This document shows, one piece after another, positions 25,629-34,818 of a stretch of 64,000 nt of DNA. The position numbers were made by a program, and so were the translations under genes. The DNA lies in assembly GCF_020171345.1 (NCBI RefSeq), contig NZ_JAIUZM010000002.1, positions 558,001-622,000 on the forward strand, written 5' to 3'. The notes below the pieces were generated by a model. It was given only the letters and a program-made list of their open reading frames with translations, did not search any database and was not told the DNA's origin. The number at the start of each line of letters is the position of its first letter. Position 1 is the stretch's first letter. This DNA comes from Microbulbifer agarilyticus (GTDB taxonomy: Bacteria > Pseudomonadota > Gammaproteobacteria > Pseudomonadales > Cellvibrionaceae).

Positions 25629-28600
25629 TCACTGCCCGAGGGTAAATAGTTGAGTGTTGCCACCGGTGGCAACGGTGTTCACCGTTTTGGTTTTTTCGTT
25701 GCCAAAACGGAACAGGTAATGCGGTCCGCCTGCTTTGGGGCCGGTACCGGACAGGCCCATACCGCCAAAGGGGTTTACCCCAACCACGGCGCCCACCATA
25801 TCGCGGTTTACATAGCAGTTACCGGCATCCACACGCTTGAAGATGGCACCGGCACGGCCCTCGATACGAGAGTGCAGGCCAAAGGTGAGTCCGTAACCCG
25901 TTGCGTTAATACGGTGGATGACGTCTTCCAGCTCCTCAGCCTTGAAGCGGACCACGTGTAGGAAAGGACCGAACACTTCGCGCTTCAGCAGATCGAAGTC
26001 TTTGATTTCCACCACCTGTGGGCCAAAGAAGGTGCCGTCTTTGGGCTGCTTGGCCCGGTCAAACGCAAACAGTGGATTGGCTTCTACAGACATGCGTTCG
26101 CGGTGTGCTTCCAGCAGGCCGAGCGCCTTCTCGTCAATTACGGGGCCGATGTCGGTTTCCAGCTTGGCTGGGTCGCCTAGAGTCAACTCTTCGCAGGCGC
26201 CTTTCAGCATGTTCAGCAGGTTGTCGGCGATGACGTCCTGCACACACAGTATGCGCAGGGCGGAACAACGCTGACCGGCGCTCAGGAAGGCAGACTGAAT
26301 CACATCATCCACTACCTGCTCCGGCAGTGCGGTGGAGTCCACGATCATCACATTCTGGCCACCGGTTTCCGCGATAAGCGGCACGATGGGTCCGTCTTTC
26401 TCCGCCAGCTGTCGGTTGATGTGTTTTGCGGTTTCGGTGGAACCGGTAAACGCAACGCCGGCTACGCGCGGATCGTCCAGCAGAGGTTGTCCCACAGCGG
26501 CACCGGTACCGGTAATCAGGTGCAATACCTGGCTCGGAACGCCGGCCTCGTGCATCAGCTGGATTGCGCGTGCGGCAATAATTGGTGTTTGTTCCGCTGG
26601 TTTTGCCAGCACGCCGTTGCCGGCAGCCAGCGCTGCAACCACCTGGCCGGTGAAAATCGCCAGCGGGAAATTCCACGGGCTGATACAGACAAACACGCCG
26701 CGACCGCACAAACTCAGCTCGTTACTCTCACCAGTAGGTCCGGGCAGGGTAGTGGGGGTACTGAAATGCTTGCGCGCACCATTGGCGTAGTAGCGACAGA
26801 AATCGACGGCTTCGCGCACTTCGCTGATGCCATCATTTAGGGTACGGCCGGCTTCGCGGCAGATCATCGCCACCAGCTCGTCGGAATGTTGCTCATACAG
26901 GTCCGCGACTTTGTCGAGGATTTTCGCGCGCGCATTACCACCCAGACGGTCCCAGCCGCGCTGTGATTCTGCCGCGGATGCGAATGCTTGTTGAATCTGT
27001 TCGGCAGACGTATTTGCGGTATAGCCAACCAGGGCACCGGTCGCCGGATTGACTACGGGCAGGTCTGCACTGCCGGCAACACCGTCTACAATCGGGCCGC
27101 CGCTCCACATCATGCTCTCGCTGTTGGCGACAGTCTGCAGCAGAGGAGCGGCAGCAATTGGGTCGGTCAGCTCGATGCCGTGAGAATTTTTTCGGGGCAG
27201 GCCTTCATGGCCGAGATAGATGTCTGCCGGCACCGGAATTTCCGGGTGGCGGTATGGATTGCAGGCTTCACTTTGCTTGAGAGTGTCCTGTACCAGTTCG
27301 GATACTGGCGTTGCCTCGTCCATGAAACGGTTGACGAAAGAACTATTTGCGCCGTTTTCCAGCAGGCGACGAACCAGGTAGGGAAGCAGGTCTTTGTGCG
27401 CGCCTACTGGCGCGTAAACCCGTACCGGAACCGACTTACCGTGTACCGCCTCGATCTGGTCGTACAGCAGGTGGCCCATGCCGTGCAGGCGCTGGAACTC
27501 GTAATCGTTTGCGTCACCCGCCAGCTCGAGAATCAGGCCAACGGTATAAGCATTGTGCGTAGCAAACTGCGGGTAAATCGCGTCGCGGCCATCGAGCAGT
27601 TTCTTCGCACAAACCTGGTAGGACAGGTCGGTGTGGCACTTGCGGGTATAAACCGGGTAATCGGTCAGGCCCATTTGCTGTGCGTGCTTGATCTCGGTAT
27701 CCCAGTACGCACCTTTCACCAGGCGAACCATCAGTTTGCGGCCGGTGTCTCGACCGAGCGCAATCAGCCAGTCGGCTACGTGCGGGGCGCGTTTCTGGTA
27801 GGCCTGCAAAACAAACCCAAGACCCTGCCAATTCTTCAGCTCCGGGTCACGGGCGAGAGCCTCAAAAATATCCAGCGAAATATCCAGGCGCTCAGCTTCT
27901 TCCGCGTCGATATTCAGGCCCATGTCGTATTTGGCCGCCGCCACACACAGGGCTTTCACCTGTGGCAACAGTTCGGACATTACCCGTTCCCGTTGCAGTT
28001 CACTGTAGCGGGGGTGCAGGGCAGAAAGCTTGATGGAAATACCGTTGGCTTCCACAACATCGCGCTTGGTGTTATCCGCGCCAATGGCTTCGATGGCCAT
28101 CATGTAGGCATCGAAGTACCGTTGGGCGTCTGCCATGGTGCGGGCGCCTTCGCCGAGCATGTCGAAGGAGAAACGTGTGCCGGGTTTGTTTTCGGCCGGG
28201 CCGCGCTTCAGCGCTTCTTTAATGGTCCGACCGAGAACGTACTGGCCACCCATGATTTTCATGGCCTGCATCATGGAGGTGCGGACCATGGGTTCACCCA
28301 TGCGGCTGACCAGGCGCTTCATCCAGGTGGAAGGCTTTTCCGTAATGTCCGGGTCCAGTTCAACGATGTTGCCGGTGAGCATCAGGCCCCAGGTCGACGC
28401 GTTTACGAACAGGGAGTCGGACTGACCGCGATGGCTCGACCAGTTCCCGGAATGCACCTTTTCGGCGATCAGTTTGTCTGCAGTGTCGGCGTCGGGGACC
28501 CGTAGCAGGGACTCTGCCAGGCACATCAATGCAACCCCTTCCTTATTGGAGAGTCCAAACTGCTGCAGGAATGCATCGAGAGTACCGCGCTTGCTGCGCT

Positions 28601-28775
28601 GTTCGCGGGACTTAACCACCAGATCGCTGGCGGTTGCCAGAATCTTCTCGCGCAGCGCTTCGCCAGGACGGGGGGCGGCCAGCAGTTCACTGACGCATTG
28701 GTTCTCGTCGGCGTGCAGGTATTCCCGTGCCTTCTGGCGTGCACTTTTGAGATCTCCGGAGAAGTGTGTGGGCAT
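25629..28775 (-). CDS. putA: Bifunctional proline dehydrogenase / L-glutamate gamma-semialdehyde dehydrogenase
   Basis: 1048 residues; GAGGAAA precedes the ATG. An N-terminal arm is followed by the FAD proline dehydrogenase barrel (about 180-480, with NIDAEEAERLDISLDIFEAL, GFVLQAYQKRAP, RLVKGAYWDTEIK and YPQFATHNAYT). The NAD aldehyde dehydrogenase (about 560-1030) has the Glu in LIAETGGQN and the catalytic Cys at about 837 in SAGQRCSALRIL. It oxidises proline to glutamate with substrate channelling. The ribbon-helix-helix domain that makes E. coli PutA its own repressor is absent, and the chain ends after the aldehyde dehydrogenase. The divergent Lrp-type gene probably supplies regulation. 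Confidence 0.94.
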   Translation of the reverse strand: MPTHFSGDLKSARQKAREYLHADENQCVSELLAAPRPGEALREKILATASDLVVKSREQRSKRGTLDAFLQQFGLSNKEGVALMCLAESLLRVPDADTADKLIAEKVHSGNWSSHRGQSDSLFVNASTWGLMLTGNIVELDPDITEKPSTWMKRLVSRMGEPMVRTSMMQAMKIMGGQYVLGRTIKEALKRGPAENKPGTRFSFDMLGEGARTMADAQRYFDAYMMAIEAIGADNTKRDVVEANGISIKLSALHPRYSELQRERVMSELLPQVKALCVAAAKYDMGLNIDAEEAERLDISLDIFEALARDPELKNWQGLGFVLQAYQKRAPHVADWLIALGRDTGRKLMVRLVKGAYWDTEIKHAQQMGLTDYPVYTRKCHTDLSYQVCAKKLLDGRDAIYPQFATHNAYTVGLILELAGDANDYEFQRLHGMGHLLYDQIEAVHGKSVPVRVYAPVGAHKDLLPYLVRRLLENGANSSFVNRFMDEATPVSELVQDTLKQSEACNPYRHPEIPVPADIYLGHEGLPRKNSHGIELTDPIAAAPLLQTVANSESMMWSGGPIVDGVAGSADLPVVNPATGALVGYTANTSAEQIQQAFASAAESQRGWDRLGGNARAKILDKVADLYEQHSDELVAMICREAGRTLNDGISEVREAVDFCRYYANGARKHFSTPTTLPGPTGESNELSLCGRGVFVCISPWNFPLAIFTGQVVAALAAGNGVLAKPAEQTPIIAARAIQLMHEAGVPSQVLHLITGTGAAVGQPLLDDPRVAGVAFTGSTETAKHINRQLAEKDGPIVPLIAETGGQNVMIVDSTALPEQVVDDVIQSAFLSAGQRCSALRILCVQDVIADNLLNMLKGACEELTLGDPAKLETDIGPVIDEKALGLLEAHRERMSVEANPLFAFDRAKQPKDGTFFGPQVVEIKDFDLLKREVFGPFLHVVRFKAEELEDVIHRINATGYGLTFGLHSRIEGRAGAIFKRVDAGNCYVNRDMVGAVVGVNPFGGMGLSGTGPKAGGPHYLFRFGNEKTKTVNTVATGGNTQLFTLGQ

Positions 28776-28924
28776 AGGTATTTCCTCGAAACTCCCTAGG
28801 GAAAATGTGGTCAGAATAAAAAACCGGATTATGTGGGAAACATCCCAGAATTAATCTCCATTTTGGAAAAAAGTGTGGTTAAATGTAGGGGTCATCCGGT
28901 TAATTACCAGTAGGGTATTTTGCT
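28776..28924. promoter_or_regulatory. Shared regulatory spacer of putA and its Lrp-type regulator
   Basis: A 149-base divergent spacer, AT-rich compared with the genes. It contains the palindrome TCCCTAGGGA (28793-28802) and the inverted repeat TGGGA-AACA-TCCCA (28834-28847). I cannot fix promoters or a true Lrp box by eye. Confidence 0.4.
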
Positions 28925-29428
28925 ATGTCTCGGAAATTGGAAGATCTGGATCGTATTGACCGCCAGATTCTGCGAATTCTTCAGCATGCAGGCCGTCTTC
29001 CCAATGTGGAGCTGGCGCGCCGAGTCAATCTCAGCCCCACGCCCTGTCTTGAGCGGGTCAAGCGTCTGGAGCGTGAAGGCTTCATCAAAGAATATGTCGC
29101 ACTGCTGGACCCGTTGAAGGTACACGCTGGCCTGGTGGTGTATATCCAGGTTTCTCTGACCGATACCGCCACAGAAGCGCTCGAAGCATTCAACAAGCAC
29201 CTGTCTGGTCTTGAAGAGGTGCAGGAGTGCCATATGGTGGCTGGCGGTTTTGACTACCTGATCAAAATCCGTATTAAGGATATGCTCGGCTATCGCCAAT
29301 TCCTCGGGGAAAAGCTGGCCTCGGTACCGGGTGTGCGGGAAACCCATACCTATGTGGTGATCGAGGAGGTGAAGACCGATACCTCTGTTGCCATCCCTGA
29401 ACCGGAACCGAAAAGCGGCAAGCGCTGA
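28925..29428 (+). CDS. putR: Lrp/AsnC family regulator, probable proline-responsive activator of putA
   Basis: 167 residues. The helix-turn-helix (RLPNVELARRVNLSPTPCLERVKRLEREGFI) and RAM domain (VQECHMVAGGFDYLIKIRIKDML) are complete. A charged tail (EPEPKSGKR) extends past the fold. It is divergent from putA across 149 bases. Lrp-type PutR regulators activating putA in response to proline are known in several alpha- and gammaproteobacteria, and the absence of the DNA-binding domain in this PutA fits that scheme. The assignment to putR is by context. Confidence 0.82.
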   Translation: MSRKLEDLDRIDRQILRILQHAGRLPNVELARRVNLSPTPCLERVKRLEREGFIKEYVALLDPLKVHAGLVVYIQVSLTDTATEALEAFNKHLSGLEEVQECHMVAGGFDYLIKIRIKDMLGYRQFLGEKLASVPGVRETHTYVVIEEVKTDTSVAIPEPEPKSGKR

Positions 29429-29453
29429 CCCTTAAGTCCCGGGAGGTCCTGTT

Positions 29454-30395
29454 ATGGCGCTAACCGCCACGCAGAGCGCTGACGCCGATAACCGCCGCGC
29501 AACCCTGTTTGCGCTGGCGGCGGTGCTTTGCTGGTCCACCGTGGCCAGCGCCTTCAAGCTGTCGCTGCAGTATCTTTCACCCCTGCAATTGGTGACCATT
29601 GCGTCTGCCGTTTCCACTGTGTTTATGGCAGGGGTTATTGTGTGGCGAGGCCACACCGGGCAAGTCGCCCGTGCCTGGCGCCAATCCCGCGGTTGGTTTA
29701 TCGCGCTCGGGTTCTGTAATCCCTTCCTCTATTATCTGGTTCTATTTAACGCCTACGAGTTACTGCCGGCACAACAGGCGCAGCCGTTGAATTACACCTG
29801 GGGCGTCGTGCTGGCACTGCTCTCGGTGCCGGTATTGAAGCAAACCCTGCGGCGCCAGGATCTGGTGGCGGGAATCGTGTGTTATTCCGGCGTCCTGGTG
29901 ATCGCAACCCAGGGCAACTTTTCCGAATTGCGCTTTGAGCAACCCCTGGGCGTCGCTTTGGCGCTTCTCAGTACCGTTATCTGGGCCAGTTACTGGCTGC
30001 TAAACACACGTATCGGCGGCAACGCCGCAGTGAATCTGTTCCTGACGTTCTGCTGTGGCTTGCCTTGGCTCGCGGCTGCGGTCTGGTGGCAGGGCGGCTG
30101 GCAGTGGCCGCCACTGGCAGGGTGGGTTGGTGCTGTTTATGTCGGGTTGTTTGAAATGGGTATTGCCTTCCTATTGTGGCAGGCGGCGTTACTACACTGT
30201 GACAACACGGCGCGTATCAGCAACTACATCTATCTGTCACCGCCGCTGTCACTACTGCTGATTGCATTGTTGGTGGGTGAGCATATTCACCCTGCAACCA
30301 TTGCGGGCCTCGGGCTTATTCTATTCGGTGTGGCCATTCAGCAGGGTGCCGTACGGCGTTTACTACTGCGGCGCCAGCCGACATCAAACAAATAA
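29454..30395 (+). CDS. EamA/DMT family transporter
   Basis: 313 residues, GGGAGG ribosome site. Ten hydrophobic segments in two EamA halves are visible: the first begins ATLFALAAVLCWSTVASAFKLSL, the second GVALALLSTVIWASYWLLNTRI, each with the family's W-S or W-A-S helix-1 pattern. The last helices include YIYLSPPLSLLLIALLVGEHI. DMT proteins export or import amino acids and other metabolites by exchange with protons or ions. The substrate is unknown; its place 25 bases after the putA regulator suggests an amino-acid role and co-transcription. Confidence 0.82.
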   Translation: MALTATQSADADNRRATLFALAAVLCWSTVASAFKLSLQYLSPLQLVTIASAVSTVFMAGVIVWRGHTGQVARAWRQSRGWFIALGFCNPFLYYLVLFNAYELLPAQQAQPLNYTWGVVLALLSVPVLKQTLRRQDLVAGIVCYSGVLVIATQGNFSELRFEQPLGVALALLSTVIWASYWLLNTRIGGNAAVNLFLTFCCGLPWLAAAVWWQGGWQWPPLAGWVGAVYVGLFEMGIAFLLWQAALLHCDNTARISNYIYLSPPLSLLLIALLVGEHIHPATIAGLGLILFGVAIQQGAVRRLLLRRQPTSNK

Positions 30396-30459
30396 ATAAC
30401 AATAACGACGCTCGGTGAATAATTTTTCGAAGGGCGTAGAGCGATGAACGAGAAATGCC

Positions 30460-31617
30460 ATGAATTTTGAATTGTCTGATGAACAACAAATGATCCAGGA
30501 GGCTGCCCGCCAGTTCGCCGAGAGTGAACTGAAGCCCATTGCAGCAGAGCTGGATCACACGGGTAACCGCGAATTGCTTTTGCAAAAACTCAAGCAGTTG
30601 GCGGAGCTGGGCTTTATGGGGATCAATATCGATCCCGATTTCGGTGGCACCGGCGCGGGCACCATCGCATTCGCCCTCGCGATTGCCGAAATCGCGCGCG
30701 GTTGTGCATCTACCGCAACGACTACCTCGGTAACCAATATGGTTGCGGAAGTGATTCAGGCGATGGGTACGGAAGAACAAAAAGGCTACTTTTTGCCAAA
30801 AATATGCAATGGGGAATACCCTGCGGGTTCTTTCTGTCTGACTGAGCCTGGGTCAGGGTCTGATGCCGCCGCCATGCGCACCCGTGCAACGAAAGATGGC
30901 GATGACTACGTGTTAAACGGCAGCAAGCTGTTTATCAGTAGTGCCGAATTTGCGGGTGTTTTTGTTGTTTGGGCGGTTACCGATGCATCGGCACCGAAAG
31001 GGAAGGGTATCTCCTGTTTTCTGGTGGAGGCTGGCACTCCGGGCCTGGTGATTGGAAAAGCCGAAGAAAAGATGGGGCAAAAAGCCTCGGTTACCAACGA
31101 GGTTTCCTTTCAGGACTGCCGAGTAGCCGCCGCGAATATGCTCGGTGAAGAAAATCGTGGATTCCGGATTGCTGCAGGAGAATTAGCGGGCGGGCGTATT
31201 GGTATTGGCTCACTTGCCCTGGGTATCGGCCTTGAGGCGCTGGACTGTGCACGAACGTATTTGCAGGAGCGGGAACAGTTTGGCAAGCCATTGGCTCAGT
31301 TCCAGGGGCTGCAGTGGCAGCTCGCGGATAAGTACACAGAAATGGAAGCAGCGCGCTTATTGCTGCTGCAGGCGGCATGGCAAAAAGATGCGGGACAGCC
31401 GTTCGGGCCGGCGGCTTCCATGGCAAAACTTTATGCCTCTGAAAAGGCGAATGAAGCCTGCTATGTCGCGCTGCAAATGCATGGCGGTGTCGGGTACACG
31501 AAAGAATATCCTCTGGAAAGAATGGCTCGGGATGTTCGTATTACTACCATCTACGAGGGAACCAGTGAGATTCAGCGATTAATCATCGCGCGGCATCTAC
31601 TCGAGGGTGTTAGATAA
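30460..31617 (+). CDS. Acyl-CoA dehydrogenase
   Basis: 385 residues, the usual family length. MNFELSDEQQMIQEAARQFAESEL starts the N-terminal helical domain. FCLTEPGSGSDAAAMRTRA and FISSAEFAGVFVVWAVTD form the FAD and substrate middle domain. The C-terminal helical domain carries MHGGVGYTKEYPLERMARD and the catalytic Glu in TTIYEGTSEIQRLII. It oxidises acyl-CoA to 2-enoyl-CoA, passing electrons to ETF. The C-terminal YEGTSEIQ Glu is typical of short-chain enzymes, so a butyryl-CoA-like substrate is a reasonable guess. No other beta-oxidation gene is adjacent. Confidence 0.9.
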   Translation: MNFELSDEQQMIQEAARQFAESELKPIAAELDHTGNRELLLQKLKQLAELGFMGINIDPDFGGTGAGTIAFALAIAEIARGCASTATTTSVTNMVAEVIQAMGTEEQKGYFLPKICNGEYPAGSFCLTEPGSGSDAAAMRTRATKDGDDYVLNGSKLFISSAEFAGVFVVWAVTDASAPKGKGISCFLVEAGTPGLVIGKAEEKMGQKASVTNEVSFQDCRVAAANMLGEENRGFRIAAGELAGGRIGIGSLALGIGLEALDCARTYLQEREQFGKPLAQFQGLQWQLADKYTEMEAARLLLLQAAWQKDAGQPFGPAASMAKLYASEKANEACYVALQMHGGVGYTKEYPLERMARDVRITTIYEGTSEIQRLIIARHLLEGVR

Positions 31618-31944
31618 TTCAGCAAACAATGGTGGCCTTGGCCACCATTTTTATTTCGGGCCACCATTTTTTTGAATGCGGGCAGTGGCGGCGTTTTTTT
31701 TAAATGCGTGGCCGCAAAGGTGTCAGCCTTTGAAAAATAAAAAAGCGCGGGAACAGAATGTCTATTTTTGTCCAGTCTCGTCATTGTTGTACGGTCGCAA
31801 AGCCCTAAAAATGGGCGTTCTTTGGTCTTCCGCCAATTTTTTTTGTATTTCGGCGTGTGGAGGGAAGATCAAATAATAATGTAGAAAATAATGACAACCG
31901 CAGTACATGTCATTAATCGTTCAACGATGATGGAGGATTAATCG
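31618..31944. other. Gene-free interval with terminator and repeated half-hairpin
   Basis: These 327 bases follow the acyl-CoA dehydrogenase. They hold its terminator (31628-31652), a second copy of the right arm plus T-run (about 31659-31673), and then an AT-rich stretch leading to the TGGAGGATT ribosome site of the next gene. No gene is seen. Confidence 0.5.
31628..31652 (+). terminator. Intrinsic terminator after the acyl-CoA dehydrogenase gene
   Basis: AATGGTGGCC (31628-31637) pairs perfectly with GGCCACCATT (31640-31649) across TT, ending in a run of T. Confidence 0.75.
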
Positions 31945-34458
31945 ATGTATAAGGCTGTGAGACTATTCCTGTCTATAGGGGCCTTTCTGGTAAGCGTGGG
32001 TGCGACTTTTGCGAATGCCGACGTGCTGGAGGGCTATCAATCTTATAATGGTGTCACCAACGATGTAGGCCCTGACCTGGCAACGGTCATTGAGCATGAC
32101 AGTTCCAAACAGGCATGTGACCAGTATCAGTCGGATCTCGATGCCTACTTGCTGAATAACGCAGATCTGCTCGAGTCTCTGTCGGATGAGCGTCCGAGCC
32201 CCGCCACGCCCTCGCCGCGGGATCAACTCATCCTCGATGACTTTGTCGATGGCTATGATCAGGCCACCAAGATCCAGTGTGGCAAGTATTATTTCTTTTA
32301 CGGCACCTTTGATACCACGGGGCCACCGATCGATCTCACGGACTGGATGGTGCGCTACTTCAGCGACTTCTTCGGCGAGGGCTTTTCCAAGTCTGGTCAA
32401 TATCCCGACCCCAATCCGGTAGCCACGGTGGAGCCCTCGGTCTTCAATCCCGCTATTCCGCCCAGGCAGCTTCCGGTTGGTCTGGCGGAGAGCAGCGGCG
32501 TCTTCGGTGATGGTATTCCGGTGTACGCGTTTACCTGTGCCGCCTGCCACTTCAAGCAGATGGACGATGGTAACTATGCCGTGGGTATCGGCAACACCAA
32601 CTACGACTACGCCCGCCAGACCGCACTGCAGGGCCAGTTACCCTACATGTTCATGTTCCAGAAGCCGGACCTGGTGGTGCCGGAAATCGACCTGTCGTGG
32701 CTCGCCTACTTCGAGGTCATTCCGGAAATCCAGGATGAGCTGCATGATGCGATTGCCGCTGCGCGCGCGACGCCGGGTGCCATCGACGAGTTCATGGTAT
32801 TCAATGAGTTGATGACTGCGGCTACAACCCAGGAGCAGCGGGACGCTCTGGCAAAACCGCTCAACCAGCAGCGACAGGACATGGGCACCTGGACCGGGGT
32901 GATGGACTTCACCACGCCGCCCATGCAGGACGATGGCGTATGGAATGTCACGCGCATTCTGAACGTGAACGAAATGGTGCTGGAGCCGTTCCAGCAGAAG
33001 CAGTTTGGCTTTAAATACCATGCCGGCCTGGGCTGGACCGGGGGCGCCTTTGATGAAATCAATTTCATCCGCTCGGTGGTCAATTTGACCCCATCAAACG
33101 CGGAAGACCCTGCATCGCGGGAGGAGTACCGCTACTGGGTGAAGGAATACCGCTATTTCCCCATCGTGGAATATATCCGTACCTTCAAAGAGCCGGCGGT
33201 ACCTGAGATGCTGTCGTTGGACTACGCGGCTGCGGCGCGGGGCGAGGCGATTTTCGATCGCGACTGTTCCTCCTGCCATAACGGCCCTGTGGGGGAAACC
33301 GGCCGGCCTTACGCACACGGTGAAGTCAACGTAGAAAGCAGCCACGCAAATATCTACGGAACCTACTGGGATCCGGCAGCTCTGGACGGGCAGGGTGGTT
33401 GGGAGTCCTCAATTGCGATATTCGCAGAGAGCTTCCCCGCCGGCGAAACGGGTATCTATACGCGAAAGGTGAAGGCCCCACGTTTCATCTCGCTCTGGGA
33501 CAACAACCGCCTGTTGCACAACGGCTCGGTGTGGGGGCTTGAGGAATTGCTGACCTGTCGCCCCGATCGCGTGGTCCACGCGACGATTGCGGATCAGCCA
33601 CTGTGGAATACCGGGCACAACATGGGTTGTAATCTGTCGGCAGAAGACAAGGCCGATCTGATCGTGTTCCTGCAATCGTTCAAGACAGCCCGCAATCCGG
33701 GTAACCAGTTCAATGGCCAGTTCCAGAGCGCCTGTGAGTCGACGGGTAGTGGTTCTGTGCGAACAGAGGCCCGCATTGGCAATGGTGAGCGGCTGGACGT
33801 CCAGAAACTGTATTTCTCCGATGTAAACTGTGCTGTTTATGACCACGGGCGTGTCGCCAATCCGGAGCTGATTGCTGCCTATGACATTGCCGTTGGCGAC
33901 GAGTTTGCGAATTCTCGTGGTTTTGAGTCCAAAAATACCGACTTTGTCGACGCGGATGGCAGCGTCACTGTAGGTGCGATCGGGGTTGAGAATGGCGAAT
34001 TGGCATTCACCATCAATGCCGGAGCGGCCGATCAGGACCCAGCACTTTCTGGCCTCCATGTACAGCAGTTGACCGACTATCCCGGGCTCAACGGCTTATG
34101 GCTGGCGGACGACTGCGAAATAGGCTCGAAGCGTCGCCTTTTGGCGTTCCAGGATGGTGTGCGCACCGATAAGTATGTTCACTACTCCTGGTTCGGTTGT
34201 GGCGGTAAGGTAAAGTCGGTCACCAATGTTGGCGCCTGGTCGTTTGCCGACCCGCAGTGGAACAATGTCGATTGGGACCTGACCCGCTATGAAATGAAGG
34301 CGGTGATGCAGCCCGTCGGTGGTGGTTTGCCACACATCGAATACATCGACAAGCGCGGCAGCCAGCTGAGCATTGCACCGGACAACCTGGTACAGGCGCG
34401 GGAGGCCATGTTGGGTAAGCACTACACCCGCATCCGCGATATGTATCGGGGGCAATAA
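31945..34458 (+). CDS. Large secreted di-haem cytochrome c protein (RoxA/peroxidase-like)
   Basis: 837 residues; TGGAGGATT precedes the ATG. The signal peptide ends near TFANA before DVLEGY. Haem-c motifs are CAACH at about 198 and CSSCH at about 441, followed by KVKAPRFISLWDNNRLLHNGSVWGLEELL, resembling the C-terminal signature of MauG/cytochrome c peroxidase and RoxA rubber-oxygenase folds. About 230 residues follow the expected end of that fold (after VFLQSFKTA) and form an extra, Asp-rich, beta-looking domain I do not recognise. A periplasmic or extracellular oxidative role is likely; the substrate is unknown. It shares architecture, not close sequence, with the protein at 20496-23453. 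Confidence 0.72.
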   Translation: MYKAVRLFLSIGAFLVSVGATFANADVLEGYQSYNGVTNDVGPDLATVIEHDSSKQACDQYQSDLDAYLLNNADLLESLSDERPSPATPSPRDQLILDDFVDGYDQATKIQCGKYYFFYGTFDTTGPPIDLTDWMVRYFSDFFGEGFSKSGQYPDPNPVATVEPSVFNPAIPPRQLPVGLAESSGVFGDGIPVYAFTCAACHFKQMDDGNYAVGIGNTNYDYARQTALQGQLPYMFMFQKPDLVVPEIDLSWLAYFEVIPEIQDELHDAIAAARATPGAIDEFMVFNELMTAATTQEQRDALAKPLNQQRQDMGTWTGVMDFTTPPMQDDGVWNVTRILNVNEMVLEPFQQKQFGFKYHAGLGWTGGAFDEINFIRSVVNLTPSNAEDPASREEYRYWVKEYRYFPIVEYIRTFKEPAVPEMLSLDYAAAARGEAIFDRDCSSCHNGPVGETGRPYAHGEVNVESSHANIYGTYWDPAALDGQGGWESSIAIFAESFPAGETGIYTRKVKAPRFISLWDNNRLLHNGSVWGLEELLTCRPDRVVHATIADQPLWNTGHNMGCNLSAEDKADLIVFLQSFKTARNPGNQFNGQFQSACESTGSGSVRTEARIGNGERLDVQKLYFSDVNCAVYDHGRVANPELIAAYDIAVGDEFANSRGFESKNTDFVDADGSVTVGAIGVENGELAFTINAGAADQDPALSGLHVQQLTDYPGLNGLWLADDCEIGSKRRLLAFQDGVRTDKYVHYSWFGCGGKVKSVTNVGAWSFADPQWNNVDWDLTRYEMKAVMQPVGGGLPHIEYIDKRGSQLSIAPDNLVQAREAMLGKHYTRIRDMYRGQ

Positions 34459-34818
34459 GAGGGAGAACGATCCGCTTCGATAAGCTTGGTCGTCTCATGT
34501 GGGTGAGCAGTTCTTGCAGACTGCCACCCACAACTTTTTTGTGTTTACCCTGCACGTTTGTTGCTGTAAAGAGCACGGTTCACGTCCCTCTAGGGGAGGC
34601 TTTGGGAACTCGCGGACCTGCACGATTCCCCTCGGCACCTATCGGTCCACTTATGGCGGGTCGCCATTAATAACCTGGTAGCGCTTCTCGACTCTTATCC
34701 CGCTACGGCAGCGACAAAATTTGTCGATGCGGACGAGCAGTACCTCGCCGTACGAGTTTCGTTTGACTCGACGGATTGATGGTTAACTTTGTCAGAGCTG
34801 AACACGGGATGCCGGATT
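34459..34818. other. Gene-free interval between convergent genes
   Basis: These 360 bases contain no convincing reading frame and no strong intrinsic terminator, although two genes converge here. A small palindrome GACAAATTTGTC-like element is visible near 34711. I see nothing else to name. Confidence 0.45.

Noticed and set aside
26988-28505. 505-codon open frame on the plus strand opposite putA
   Set aside because: It lies wholly inside the strongly supported putA gene, has low-complexity His/Gln/Arg-rich translation and no recognisable protein character; it is an antisense shadow of high-GC codon use.
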